Notes: generated by a model not told the origin, from the letters alone. 20,365 bases of DNA from Pavlovales sp. CCMP2436 (GCA_026770615.1 MU631650.1:39524-59888), one strand, 5' to 3'; counted from the first letter of the stretch, positions 7,241 to 16,298 are shown. Made by a program: numbers and translations.

Positions 7241-9400
7241 TCATACTGCATAGGTGGTATGGCCGCTGGTGCTTCGTTTTGGGCGATGCTGTCTGTTCGG
7301 GGTATGGGCTCATACTGCATAGGAGGTAAGGCTGATGGTTCCTTGTTTTGAGCGATGCTGTCCGTTAGGGGTATAGGCTCATATTGTATAGGTGGTACGG
7401 CCGCTGGTGCTGTGTTTTGATTCAGCTTCCTTGCTGCCCACTCGGCTGTCTGGGCGGCCCACATGGCTACCTTAAACTTATACGCGTCGTATATAGATAT
7501 ATTGTCCTTGGTTGACGCCGCTGATGCTTCGATTGCCGATTCGCGTGATTTGTGCATGCTGAGGCTATGTCGTAGGAGCGTGTAGCGTAAGTCGCTGGGC
7601 TTGGGTGCGTCACCGGTGTCGACGTCCTTCTTTCTGAGCTCTATTTTTACACGTAATCCTACCCTTCCGGTGAAGTAGTCCGGTCGAGATATCATATATG
7701 TCGCCATTGATATTGATTTTGCGGGTCCCAGGCGCGGGGCCAGTTCCTTACAAAGCGAGCGGTAGAGGTCGTGGCGGTGCTTTTCCGTTGACGAGCACTC
7801 GTGGTATAGGTGGTATTTTGTGTCTTGTGATTTAGGTGCTTTGCATAGGGGACAGGTGAGGTCCATTGTTTTGGACTTTCCGTCAATGGTAATTGTAGTG
7901 ATGGCCATTGCCGGGAATTCTGCTGCCTACTCGGCATTGTGGCGGTATGATGATCCGAGTAACAATCTGGCCATGTGTTCGGTGTACATTTCCGTGGGTC
8001 GCTGTTGGCCTCTAACTCGTGGGAGGCGCAGAGCCATCGTGCTCTCTTTTGTCCACGTGGCTTCTACATTGGCCATTCTACCTATGCCTGGGGCATGTTT
8101 GACGGGGCCTCTCTTCTCTAGGCGTTCCCTCGCAACTCTGTCTATTAGCGCATGGCGTGCTACTCGTTGGTTGGATGTGATGATGTCTTCTGTCGCAGTG
8201 GCCGCTATTGCCAGGAGACATCATCACATCCAGCAATGGGCCGTGAGCGTGTTTTTTGTGAGCTGTACTGTGGCGGCTTCTCTGTGTACTGCTACTGCCT
8301 TTGAGCCCCAGTCGCTCATTGCGTTCTGCACGAGCTTTATGACGGCCGGGGGTTGGAGGTGGGGAGGCAAATCAGCCTGGCTGCGCCAGTTGTCGTCTCG
8401 TGTGTGGAGATGAAGAGCCGGGTCACTTTCTTTAGCGCCTCTGCTGTCACTATTCTAGCTCTCGAGGCGTCATCGTGACGTACCGCTCCCGGTGTATGTA
8501 GAATTCTGGCTACTTCATCATCCGATTTGGTATGAGCCGCAATGTGAGTCGCGTTCCTGTAGCGTCCGTGCGCCTCGTCACGTTGTTTGAGGCTGAGTAG
8601 GCGGTAGAAGTGAGGGTTTGCATCATAGCTCGTGGGATCCCTTAACACGTGTGGTAGGGGGTTGCGGTCTAGGTGCCGTCTGTGCCAGTCTAGGCGTTTT
8701 ACGCCTGTGTCATGGTCCCATCCGATGAATAGCTCTTGCTCGTGAGTCAGTGCTTGTAAGGCCAGTGTGACCGCATTGCATTCTGCGTTGACAACCGTTT
8801 GATCGCCTGAGAATGTGCAGGTGAGTGAGTATATGTGCCCCTTGGGCATGTGTCGTGCCGCGGATATGGTGTGATGGACGTTTAAACACGCCGCACCGGC
8901 TGCTCGAGCCTCGCCGTTTCTATCAGGTTTGATAAATGAACCGTCGACCCCGACATGGGGGGTGCACAATTGTGGTTTCTCCGCTGTCGGTGGTCGGTGT
9001 CTGAGTGCATGTATGAGTGTTGTATGGCGTGTGACGAACCGGAAGCACATAGGTTCGCATAATGCCGACGTGAGTGCGGGCAGGATTTCCCGTAGTATTT
9101 CCAGCTGCTCGGGGTGTTTTAATCGCCTTAATGTTGGCCTATATTCTTGTGCGAACAGGGTCTTGGCTGCTTTTGTAACTGCAGCCGTGGTTGCATGCAT
9201 CGGTAGGGCATTATGAAGAGCAATGAGCGTGTCCCTTATAGCGCTGCCCGCATGTCCTTAATATGTCTTCTTCGGCTGCACGTATGGCTGTCAATTGTCT
9301 GTCTGTGTCACTTAAAGTGGGGGCATTGCTTGCGGTGCGCAGTCTTGCCAAGTTTAGTACATGACAGGCGCTCATTGATGCTAGGGTGACCGAAGCCACT
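7241..9400 (-). pseudogene. LINE RNase H and zinc-knuckle region
   Basis: From 9200 the frame runs through a helical stretch into RNase H: GVDGSF (about 8959) gives the first Asp, then NAECNAVTLALQAL the Glu, then FIGWDHD and the distal AHTKSDDEVAR. Together these match the D-E-D-D layout of LINE RNase H domains, which remove the RNA strand during reverse transcription. The frame then shifts near 8337 and continues as KLVQNAMSDWG..., with two adjacent stops at 8226-8221 and one near 7927. CPLC (7853-7842), followed by HLYHEC, forms the C-x2-C-x10-H-x4-C knuckle seen at the end of many LINE proteins. The first 23-residue repeat units (QYEPIPLTDSIAQN) follow at 7430-7241. Confidence 0.7.
8173..8231. 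repeat. 16-bp perfect inverted repeat in the LINE
   Basis: GGATGTGATGATGTCT at 8173-8188 is perfectly inverted at 8216-8231 with a 27-nt spacer. The arm at 8216-8231 introduces TGA TGA into the LINE frame, while the other arm reads EDIITSN in the same frame. Confidence 0.8.
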
Positions 9401-9424
9401 TTGGGTTATAGTAGGACTGGGGCG

Positions 9425-11060
9425 AGCTCACCCATAGGTGATGTTTGCATAGTTCTCGAATATATCCCATTTTTCTTCCCCCTCGGGTGCATCGGAAAGA
9501 CTTTTGATCGCCCCCCTTGCGGTGGGCATCCTTATTGCCTTGGCTTGTCTCGCGGGTCCGTTTTGGGCGATACTCAATGCATGTGCCGCGAGGGTGTGCG
9601 TTGCAGATTCCACGGGTAAGTTGAGAAGGCGCAGCATGGCTGATACTTTTTTGCCTGCGTTTTGGGCACGCGGGTCTACCAGACCTAGGCCATCGCGTTC
9701 AGGGGAGCCGCACAAGCGTTCTCTTGCTACATGGGGCCCTATTGTGCAACGAAGGCGCGTGGCCTCTAAGAATGCTGTAAGCATCGTGGACAGGAAATCA
9801 TCAGATGAGTCTGATGCTTCCAATATGGTAGTATTGACGCTACGTCATGGTGGGACAGCTTGGCTACCCAGAGGGTGTGGCATGCCCCTTTGTTTGAGGC
9901 AAGGTGCACCTTTTCCATGGCCTGTGCTATCTTAATCAGGAGTTTACGTTCCTGGGCCTGCCTCTTGCCGTTGGTGGTTAGGAGGTGTCCCAGGTATTCG
10001 AAAGTTTTGTCCTTTGGCGTCTGGGGCACCTCTATGTGTGGGGAGTTTGCATCTCTTGATCGTAGGCAGATGCAGGCTTTCTGGGTGGGGTTTCCTTGAT
10101 CATCACTGACTGTCTGAACTGGTGGTTTGGGTCCCCAGTGCTCTGGCAACTTAAGTAGTATTGAGGTGTGAAAGCACTTTTTGGCGTTGAATTCCATAAT
10201 GTAGGCCGCAAGGAAGCGGTCTACTATTCCAATCATGGCCTGTGCAGTGCATGCATTTCCTGCAAAGAGTACTAAATCGTCCATGTATGCCTGGTATATT
10301 AGAGGGTTGCACGGCTTTCTGTGAGTGTGGCCTGGCGGTGGAGTCGGTTGGTAGCCACCTGGCTGCTTATCCAGCTAGCGGTGAAGCATGTTCATAAGTA
10401 AGCAATACGTGATCGGGCTGAGCGGGCAGCCTAGCTTGCACCCCATGGAAGTGAGAACTGGGTGCTTTGATCTGCCGAAGTCTGTTCGCACATGTGCCCC
10501 CGTGCATGTCTGGAGCATGCGAACGCGTCGCACCGTCTCGGGTGGGTAGCCATGACGTTCCATTGCCTTCCACAGGGCATATCGTGGACTGCGTCGAATG
10601 CCTTTTGGATGTCGCAAGTGATGATGTGTAATTCTCGTCCTGCTTTCAGTGCTTCAGCTATGGCTGCAGGCATCACTGCTACGTCGTCAGCTTTGCCATT
10701 TTTTTTGGCCGCAAGCTGTTGTTCGGATAGGAGCTGCATTCTTCCTGCGGCGCCTAGTAGCGAGTAGCTGTCCCGCCATGAAGGCTGCGGGTAATTTGTA
10801 GATGTCGCTCTGGAGTGCGACTGTAACCCCATAGTTTGAAAGTTTTGTGGGATCACCTTTTTTGTAGAAGTAGACGATTTCCAATGTACCAAATTGGGTT
10901 GGTAGGGTCCCTGTGCTTTTGGCGCACCTCTTCTGGCTGCTGGGATGTGCAGGTCTGTGTCGTTGCTTTGGGCCGCATGGTTGAGCGCAGAACACGATGG
11001 CGTGGGGCTCTGGTGGCGGTCGTGCGATTCCGCTTTTGTTCCACGATCGACTTTTGTGTC
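9425..11060 (-). pseudogene. LINE reverse transcriptase domain, frameshifted
   Basis: RT motifs appear in the correct order over several frames. FYKKGDPTKLSNYGVTVAL...IYKL (about 10860-10800) matches the KxGDP..NYRPI block. CDIQKAFDAVHD (about 10615-10580) has the first catalytic Asp. LWKAMERHGYP...VRRVRML and GCKLGCPLSP (about 10560-10410) match the palm. AYMDDLVLFAG (YMDD at 10287-10276) holds the catalytic pair, intact. FEYLGHLLTTNGK (about 10000) and DGLGLVDPRAQNA (about 9680) belong to the thumb and C-terminal region. The product would copy element RNA at the target site, but the frame breaks rule out activity. Confidence 0.8.
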
Positions 11061-11112
11061 TGATTGTGCGGGGTGTGATCATTATAAGTTGATAGTTACT
11101 TAAAATGGAAGC

Positions 11113-11737
11113 TTGTATGAACAAATCATAGATGAACTTACGCTTGATCACCTGGAAACACCGCTCCCCCTCGACGACCAGCCCTCCATGTTTGTGTGGT
11201 CGAGCGAGGATGAGCGCCAGCTGCACGACCAGCTGCGAGAGGTGCAGTGGGCGCGCTGGGTTTACCGCTTTTGGTTCACGGTCATCCCGCTCACGTTAGG
11301 CATCGCCTGCGGTCTGATGGGCGCGCTGTTACGCCTGCTCTCCGCGCGTGTTTCGCGTACGGTCGCAGCCCTGTGCCTGCTCTACGTCGCCATCCCGCTA
11401 ACGCTCGTATCCGCACCCGCAAACGACGCGCGTCCACTACGTGGGCTTTTGTTGCTCTACGTCGTGGTACTCGTGCTGTCGGCCTACGGCAATCTAGGCA
11501 CGGCCCGCCACATTCACAGCACGCTCATTGACACGCCGGTCTGTGGCATGCGCTACCACCTCTCCATTCGGTTGCACCTATACGCCATCACCTGCGTCAC
11601 ATATCTGCTCGCCAGCGCGGTGCTGCTTTCACGGTTGGCGCAGCATGCGGCTTCGCGCGCCCGGCTGGGCTGGCTCCGGCCGTTCTCTAATCGACCTTGT
11701 CCAATCGATGTGAAATACTTTGGGCGCAGTCTACCTG
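11113..11737 (+). CDS. Multi-pass membrane protein exon(s), partial
   Basis: The frame opens after TAA near 11101. The first ATG-encoded Met is in PSMFVWSSEDERQ, about 26 residues in. An acidic cytosolic-looking segment leads to about four hydrophobic stretches: WFTVIPLTLGIACGLMGALL, VAALCLLYVAIPLTLVSA, GLLLLYVVVLVLSAYG and LYAITCVTYLLASAVLLSRL. No family is recognised from these segments alone. The truncated LINE abuts on the upstream side, so the original 5' end may be lost. The frame stays open to 11829, but the last part is the 69-bp repeat and minisatellite. A donor-like CCTG|GTGACT at 11737/11738 has the phase needed to join the TIR-like exon at 14076, so I suspect this is the N-terminal part of that gene. 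Confidence 0.5.
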
Positions 11738-11796
11738 GTGACTGCACTATGAACACGGACTCGCGCCTGAAGGCGCTAAGCCCGCCCCATACCCCC
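11728..11796 (+). repeat. 69-bp direct repeat, left copy
   Basis: The sequence matches 12130-12198 with only two differences (ACTGCACTATGAAC against ACCGCACTATGAGC). The two copies exactly flank the second minisatellite block. Confidence 0.85.
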
Positions 11797-12129
11797 ATTC
11801 GGACGCGGTCTGGCTCGGTCTGTCTGTAGTGGGTGGGGGAGATGACTCCGCTGGAGAATCGGCTGTTCAGTAGCGGGCAAAAGCGTGCTGGGCGCACCGT
11901 TGGCGCACGCGCGCTGAATTGCGGTACTGTAATATGGTGGTATAAAAATAATGAGATTAATCAGACATCTTATTGTAAGCATATTGGGTGCACTTGCGCA
12001 CGCGCGCTGAATTACGGTATATACTGATGAAAATAAAAATACAAATGCGCGCTGAAATACGGTAATATAATATGATTAGTAATAACAGTAATCATAATAG
12101 TATTGGTACATCTTTTTGGAGAAGGTAAT
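11797..12129. repeat. Minisatellite, right block
   Basis: The first 130 bp resemble 65-200 (GGTCTGTCTG.AGTGGG, GAGAATCGGCTGT). They are followed by three GCTGGGCGCAC...GCGCGCTGAATTRCGGTA units near 11888, 11985 and 12033, with AT-rich spacers. It is bounded on both sides by the 69-bp direct repeat, as though a block had been inserted or duplicated together with its flank. Confidence 0.7.
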
Positions 12130-12198
12130 AGTCTACCTGGTGACCGCACTATGAGCACGGACTCGCGCCTGAAGGCGCTAAGCCCGCCCCATACCCCC
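12130..12198 (+). repeat. 69-bp direct repeat, right copy
   Basis: This is the second copy of 11728-11796, 67 of 69 bases identical. The sequence after it (CGCAGCCCCTAACAC) is unrelated to that after the first copy. Confidence 0.85.
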
Positions 12199-12593
12199 CG
12201 CAGCCCCTAACACACGTGCGTACATCCTAGCGTGACCCAAGCTTGCTGCAGGGGCCGCCAGGACTGCTTTGCCGCCGGTGCAGAGTCCTTCATCGCCCAA
12301 CCAGGCGCGGGGAGGCCCCGACTCTCACCTAGCCGAGGTGAAGGGTGTGTACACGTTTGAGCAAGAATGGTCTTGCACCCACTAGGAGTGTAGGGGCCAG
12401 ACAGTCGGGATCACACCGGAACGGAGGCGCGCGGGGATGCCGCGGCCAAGCGTTGCAGCACTACAGCTGCACACCCCTGCTCTGCTTTCGCAGTATGAGG
12501 GCGCCGGGTGGTGTGTACGAGGTTGCAGATTCCTCTGCGGGCGTGGTGGTGATGCGGAGCCGGGAGGGGGGATGGGGGCCACAGGTGCGCGTG
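12199..12593. other. No gene recognised
   Basis: GC-rich sequence open on both strands by composition, with no recognisable domain. If the flanking exons belong to one gene this is intron; it is also the 3' flank of the Fanzor gene. Confidence 0.4.
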
Positions 12594-12625
12594 CGCGCAC
12601 TCACGCGGCTCCGCGTGAGTGCGCG
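12594..12625 (-). ncRNA. Strong hairpin 3' of Fanzor ORF, candidate guide-RNA scaffold
   Basis: GCGCACTCACGCG (12595-12607) pairs perfectly with CGCGTGAGTGCGC (12612-12624) around a 4-base loop, with one extra closing pair. It starts 14 bp past the Fanzor stop codon on the same strand. In TnpB and Fanzor systems the guide (omega) RNA is encoded at or overlapping the 3' end of the nuclease gene, which makes this hairpin a candidate scaffold element. It could also be a terminal structure of the element. The RNA ends cannot be set from sequence. Confidence 0.35.
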
Positions 12626-12638
12626 TAGCCCGCCGCGC

Positions 12639-14003
12639 TCAGCTGCGCGGTGGGCACGCGCCCGCCCCGCCCGCCTTCGGCGCGCCATCGGAGGACGGGG
12701 TGGGCGCGGGCGGCGATGGCTGGCCGCGGATGTGCAGCGCGCGGTGGCGGATATTGCGCGCGCCGTTGAAGTCGCGCTAGAAGATGATGCGGCAGCGCGT
12801 ACAGCGCGTGAGCGCTTTCACGAAGCGCGGCACGCGGGTCGGGCTCTTGCGCTCCATGCGCCGCGCGACCTTCCACTCTGCGTCACAGGTTGCGTGCGCA
12901 AAGCAGCACGGGCGCGAGCAGTCTTGTGACGTCCAGCTCTCGTCGACGAAGCCAATGATATGGCCGCGGCGCCGGAAGGCGCGCAGGACCTGGTGTGCGT
13001 GTGGCGGCCGGGCGGGCCGGGGGGAGGGGGGGGACGCAGGATTACTGGAAGGTCGCCCACATCTAGCGCTCGCGCAGGTATGGGTGGTAGCCTACCTCCA
13101 TCGTAGCGGTCGGAATCATGCCGCGCTGGTGCCACTTGCCGTGCTTAGAGTAAAACTGCTGGCGCGACCAGTCGCCCAGGGCAATGACCCCATGGCCCGG
13201 CTGGACGCGGAATCTTTGCTCGAACGCGTCGACCATCGCGCCGTACGCGCGCTTGGAGCCCCCGAACGCGCGCAGGCGGTGGTTGCGGAACCACGGGTGG
13301 CGGTAGGCCCGCCGCAGCCGGAAGTACGCGCGCTCGCGCTCGTCGTCGTCCATGGCCTGCGGCATCGCCTCGTCCTCCTCCTCGCCGTCCTCCCCATAGG
13401 GTCGAGCGCGTACCCCGAGCGCGGCCTCGAGCTGCTCGATTGTGCGGCCGTCCCCGGCGACAATCGTCGAGCGCTTGCAGTGGATCATCTGGCGTTCCAC
13501 GCGCGGCATCTCCGCGAGGCGCCGGTGGTTGTGGGCCGTCCAGTTGAGCGTGCGCGGACGGAGCTGGCCCGGTAGTGGCGTCCCGAAGGCGGAGATTATG
13601 CGACCTTTCCCGGGGTCAAAGGAGAAGACGTTCTCGGGCGGGTAATCACGGAGCATCTCGGGGTTGAGGCCTTTCGGCCTGGGTCCTCAAGCTCGACGTC
13701 GTAAGCGATGCTGATCGAGGCGGACTGGCCGTCTGTCTCGACGCTCGAGACGTGGCGGCCGTGGGGGTATTCGCCTTGGCGCAGCTCGCACACCCTCATG
13801 TCGAAGACGAGCCCAAACAGCTGAGAGCGCACTACGTCGTCGATCGCGCGCATACGCTCCTTCCTCGATGTGCCGAGCAAGTCGCGGAGCGCCGTGGAGG
13901 TCGCGAGCACATCTCGGATATACAGCGCGTCGATGCGCAGCCAGTGCCCGCAGATCAGCGAGCCCTTCTCGGGGAAGAGCTTGGGGCCCACCCGCCTGCC
14001 CAC
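12639..14003 (-). pseudogene. Fanzor (eukaryotic TnpB-like) RNA-guided nuclease, with intron, frameshift and stop
   Basis: Fanzors are eukaryotic relatives of TnpB, transposon-borne RuvC nucleases guided by an RNA from the element's end. The N-terminal part (from about 14003) reads FGLVFDMRVCEL, then SSVETDGQSASISI, the conserved TDG segment before RuvC. After a frameshift near 13690 comes FSFDPGKGRIISAFG (RuvC-I Asp), then ALGDWSRQQ. The intron 13095-12990 (GAG|GTAGGC ... CACACCAG|GTC, phase 0) joins GMIPTATME to VLRAFRRRGH. Exon 2 has GFVDESWTSQDCS (RuvC-II Glu), paired cysteines (CSRPC; CTRC), and RDFNGARNI (RuvC-III Asp). A TAG at 12779-12777 lies just before RDFNGARNI. The frame ends at 12639. 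Length of about 420 codons is within the family range. No transposase or serine recombinase is seen nearby. Identity is confident; activity is doubtful because of the frameshift and stop. Confidence 0.85.
12990..13095 (-). other. Intron in the Fanzor gene
   Basis: The 106-nt intron has donor ATGGAG|GTAGGC and acceptor CACACCAG|GTCCTG, phase 0. Reading through it would hit TAG within 12 codons; splicing joins the conserved PT... and RRRGH...VDE segments as in relatives. A spliceosomal intron shows the gene has been resident in a eukaryotic genome. Confidence 0.75.
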
Positions 14004-14075
14004 TATGTTGGGGATTCTTCATCTCCGCACACGGAGCCATTGTGCCCCAATACTACACCACGTCCCTGTTCTCAG

Positions 14076-15715
14076 AGCAGGTCGGACAGATGCTGCTATT
14101 GGTCCTTGTGGTCATGTTTTGCATCAGCGCCCGCGTGTGTGCCCTAGTCCACGCCAGGCTCGCGGCGCGCGGGCACGGCGTGTCAGCGGCTACGGGCGTG
14201 GCGGCGCTGATTGGAAATGTGGACCCTCTGGTTGCCATTGCTGAGGGGCGGCGGCGTCTGAAGTCGGTCTCCTGCGCATTGCTCGAGGCGGACGTCTTTA
14301 CCAGCCCGGTGCCCTCTGAGCGCTGGACTTGCAAGGCGGTGCATGCCGAGCTCGACTCGATAGACGCATTTGTCTCGCACAGCTGGCATGACGACCCAGT
14401 GGCCAAGTGGGTGGCGTTCCAGGTATGCGCAACTTGTGAACGGCCCTCCCTCCCAGCGAGGACTCGGCCGACGAGCCTTTTACACTTACCATCTGCCTAC
14501 ATTCACCCCGCCCCAACCCATCAATGAACACACACCTCGCAGGAATGGCGCGCTGAGTTTATCGAGGGCAACTGCCGCGAGTCCCTCGTCTGGATCGACC
14601 GATGCTGCATCCTCGTGGAAAATGGGGACCTGGCCAGCTTCCCCATCTTCCTCTCTGGCTGCCGCAAGCTGCTCATCATCGCGGGCCTCACGTTTCTCAA
14701 CCGGGTGCGCGCCGTGATCAGCCACTGCGTATTGCGTGACTGTGTTCATTGCTCTGCCTGTTGACAGCATGCTGCGTCATGCGCCTAGCTCATACGTGCG
14801 TGTGCTCGCTCATGTGCCCTTCCCCGCCTCCATCTCGCTTCCCACTTCATCAGCTATGGTGCGTTGTCGAGCTGTTTGCCTTCGAGCAGATGCACCCGTT
14901 CGACTTCGAGACTGCCAGTGATGCGACACTTTCCTTGCACGTTGAGCTGCGCCCGTTGCCCGGCTGTGACCTCGCCGGGTTCGAGCACTACTCCGTGGCC
15001 GATGCCGTCTGCTTCGTGCCCCACGATGGAGACCGACTTCAGGCCTGTATAGAGATCTCGTGTGGCAGCATCGAAAACTTTAATGCGCGCACGCGCCAGC
15101 TTCGGCTACGCAAGCTGTGGGTGTGTGAGAACTTCTCGCCCGCTGCGGCGCGAAGGTGCTCGCCAGGAGCCCGCGGCGCCCGCACTGGCTTGGTGTGGGG
15201 ACGGCGTGTCTTTGAAAGTGACGCCGCTCGCCCACGCCAAGCCCCCCGCCGAGGCCCCCGCCAAGGTCGCCGCCCTGCGCCGGAGTGGCCAGCGGAAGGT
15301 GCCTTCAAAACGCTGGTGTCTGCTGGTAATTGCAGCTGTGGTGGTGGTGATATATGGAGTGTTTTTTACCGATTATACCAGCAGGCTCTCTGTGTCTATC
15401 ATCCGGCTGTCCGGATCTTCCTCCCCCAGTCCGTTCGGTCTGGGACGAGGGTGCGCTTGGCCAGATGAGCTGTGCGTGCTGAGCCTCGATGCGCACGGCT
15501 GGATGTACGAGAGCGAAGGGCACGCGCGCACTCTCCGCAATCGCCGCATCCGAGATGTGTGCAAAAGAGGGCGGCCAGCTGGCGGCCCCGCGAAGCGCGT
15601 CGGAGGTGCGGCGGCTGAGTTGCGTCGTGGGCTCGGACCTCTATGGTGTGTGGATCGGCGTGGACCCGAGCGCACGGGATGTTGGCGAGCACCTCGTGGG
15701 GTCAGTTGTGACTGA
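14076..15715 (+). CDS. Membrane-linked TIR-like (SHSW) protein, four exons
   Basis: Exon 14076-14422 begins after a CCCTGTTCTCAG acceptor, has a membrane helix (QMLLLVLVVMFCISARVCAL), and leads to VHAELDSIDAFVSHSWHDD. An intron at 14423-14542 (GTATGC...CGCAG) follows. Exon 14543-14704 reads EWRAEFIEG, VWIDRCCILVENGDLASFPI, FLSGCRKLLIIAGLTFLNR. The next intron is 14705-14853. Exon 14854-15120 begins LWCVVELFAFEQMH and runs to IENFNARTRQL. These blocks match algal proteins with a SHSW motif, a W-x-D-x-C-C motif and an RLWCVVELF motif; the fold resembles TIR-like domains and the biochemical role is unknown. A tentative 46-nt intron 15121-15166 keeps frame into 15167-15715, which has a second membrane helix (RWCLLVIAAVVVVIYGVFF) and ends at TGA 15713. 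The last exon is the weakest part. The membrane exon at 11113-11737 may be the true upstream part. Canonical catalytic Glu of NADase TIRs is not evident. Confidence 0.7.
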
Positions 15716-15893
15716 AGCACAGTCGGGCCAGCGTGCCACTGAGATGTGCGTCCTTTCAGTTTCCTGGGGGTATGAACGACGTCGGAATGAATGTTCTTTC
15801 AGGTATGGCTAAAAAAAAAATTGAAAGAGAACGAGCACGGATACTGGTACTGATACGAATGCGGAACGGGTGCGATGCTCAAGACCAAGACCA

Positions 15894-16079
15894 ATGCTAT
15901 TATTAGTTACATTACTAATACGTTCAGGTACCACTACATTTGCGAGCGCGGCTGACGAGTACGTCCCCGGACCCGTTCATTTAGAAAACAACCGAATCCG
16001 TTCTGCAAACACCTCGCTCGCCAAAACTACCAGTGAGGCCGGAGTATTTTTAGTGGGCATTTCTTTTCCGACAATATGA
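15894..16079 (+). CDS. Small possible secreted protein
   Basis: A 61-residue frame starts with MLLLVTLLIRSGTTTFASAA, which looks like a signal peptide with an ASA-type cleavage site. A polar tail follows, ending GVFLVGISFPTI and TGA. No homology is recognised. The upstream sequence holds acceptor-like sites (TTACTAATACGTTCAG), so this could also be part of a spliced exon. The evidence is composition only. Confidence 0.2.
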   Translation: MLLLVTLLIRSGTTTFASAADEYVPGPVHLENNRIRSANTSLAKTTSEAGVFLVGISFPTI

Positions 16080-16160
16080 AATAAATTAAAATTTGGTGTT
16101 CATCTAATTTCGAAGACCTCCCCAGACGCTGTCACTGCGGCTAGACCCCTGAGCCTATTT

Positions 16161-16180
16161 AATAGGTTTTCAAACCTATT
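16161..16180. repeat. Short perfect palindrome
   Basis: AATAGGTTT and AAACCTATT are separated by TC. The preceding CCTATTTAATAGG is also palindromic, so this is a small stack of inverted repeats just outside the 412-bp element. Confidence 0.7.
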
Positions 16181-16298
16181 CAACAGATTGGGTTCGGCAC
16201 GCTGTAGTCGACGAACCGCGCGGCGGGGACATAGGGTCATCGCACATTGCCATGGACAGGATGAAATGGGGATATCCAGGAAGCAATCAGATGGCGGG

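Larger units (their letters stand above)
5271..11060 (-). mobile_element. 5'-truncated LINE (non-LTR retrotransposon), decayed
   Basis: Reading on the minus strand from about 11060 down: reverse transcriptase, RNase H, a zinc knuckle, a tail of 23-residue repeats, and a 3' region homologous to repeats A, B and D. The apurinic-type endonuclease that normally precedes RT is absent, so the copy is 5' truncated at the start of the RT fingers, typical of incomplete target-primed reverse transcription. The reading frame changes at least five times and carries several stops, so it is dead. It is itself interrupted by the 938-bp element at 6293-7230. Its 5' edge lies right before the open frame of a host membrane gene and may have disrupted that gene. 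The LINE clade is uncertain; RT followed by RNase H recalls the I/R1-like groups. No clear target duplication was found. Confidence 0.8.

Noticed and set aside
7820..8413. 197-residue + strand frame
   Set aside because: The minus strand here carries the recognisable LINE frame (zinc knuckle and preceding region); the + frame has no motif.
12345..13575. Long GC-rich + strand frames opposite the Fanzor
   Set aside because: They overlap the Fanzor frames, which carry RuvC motifs; the + frames are Ala/Arg-rich composition artefacts.
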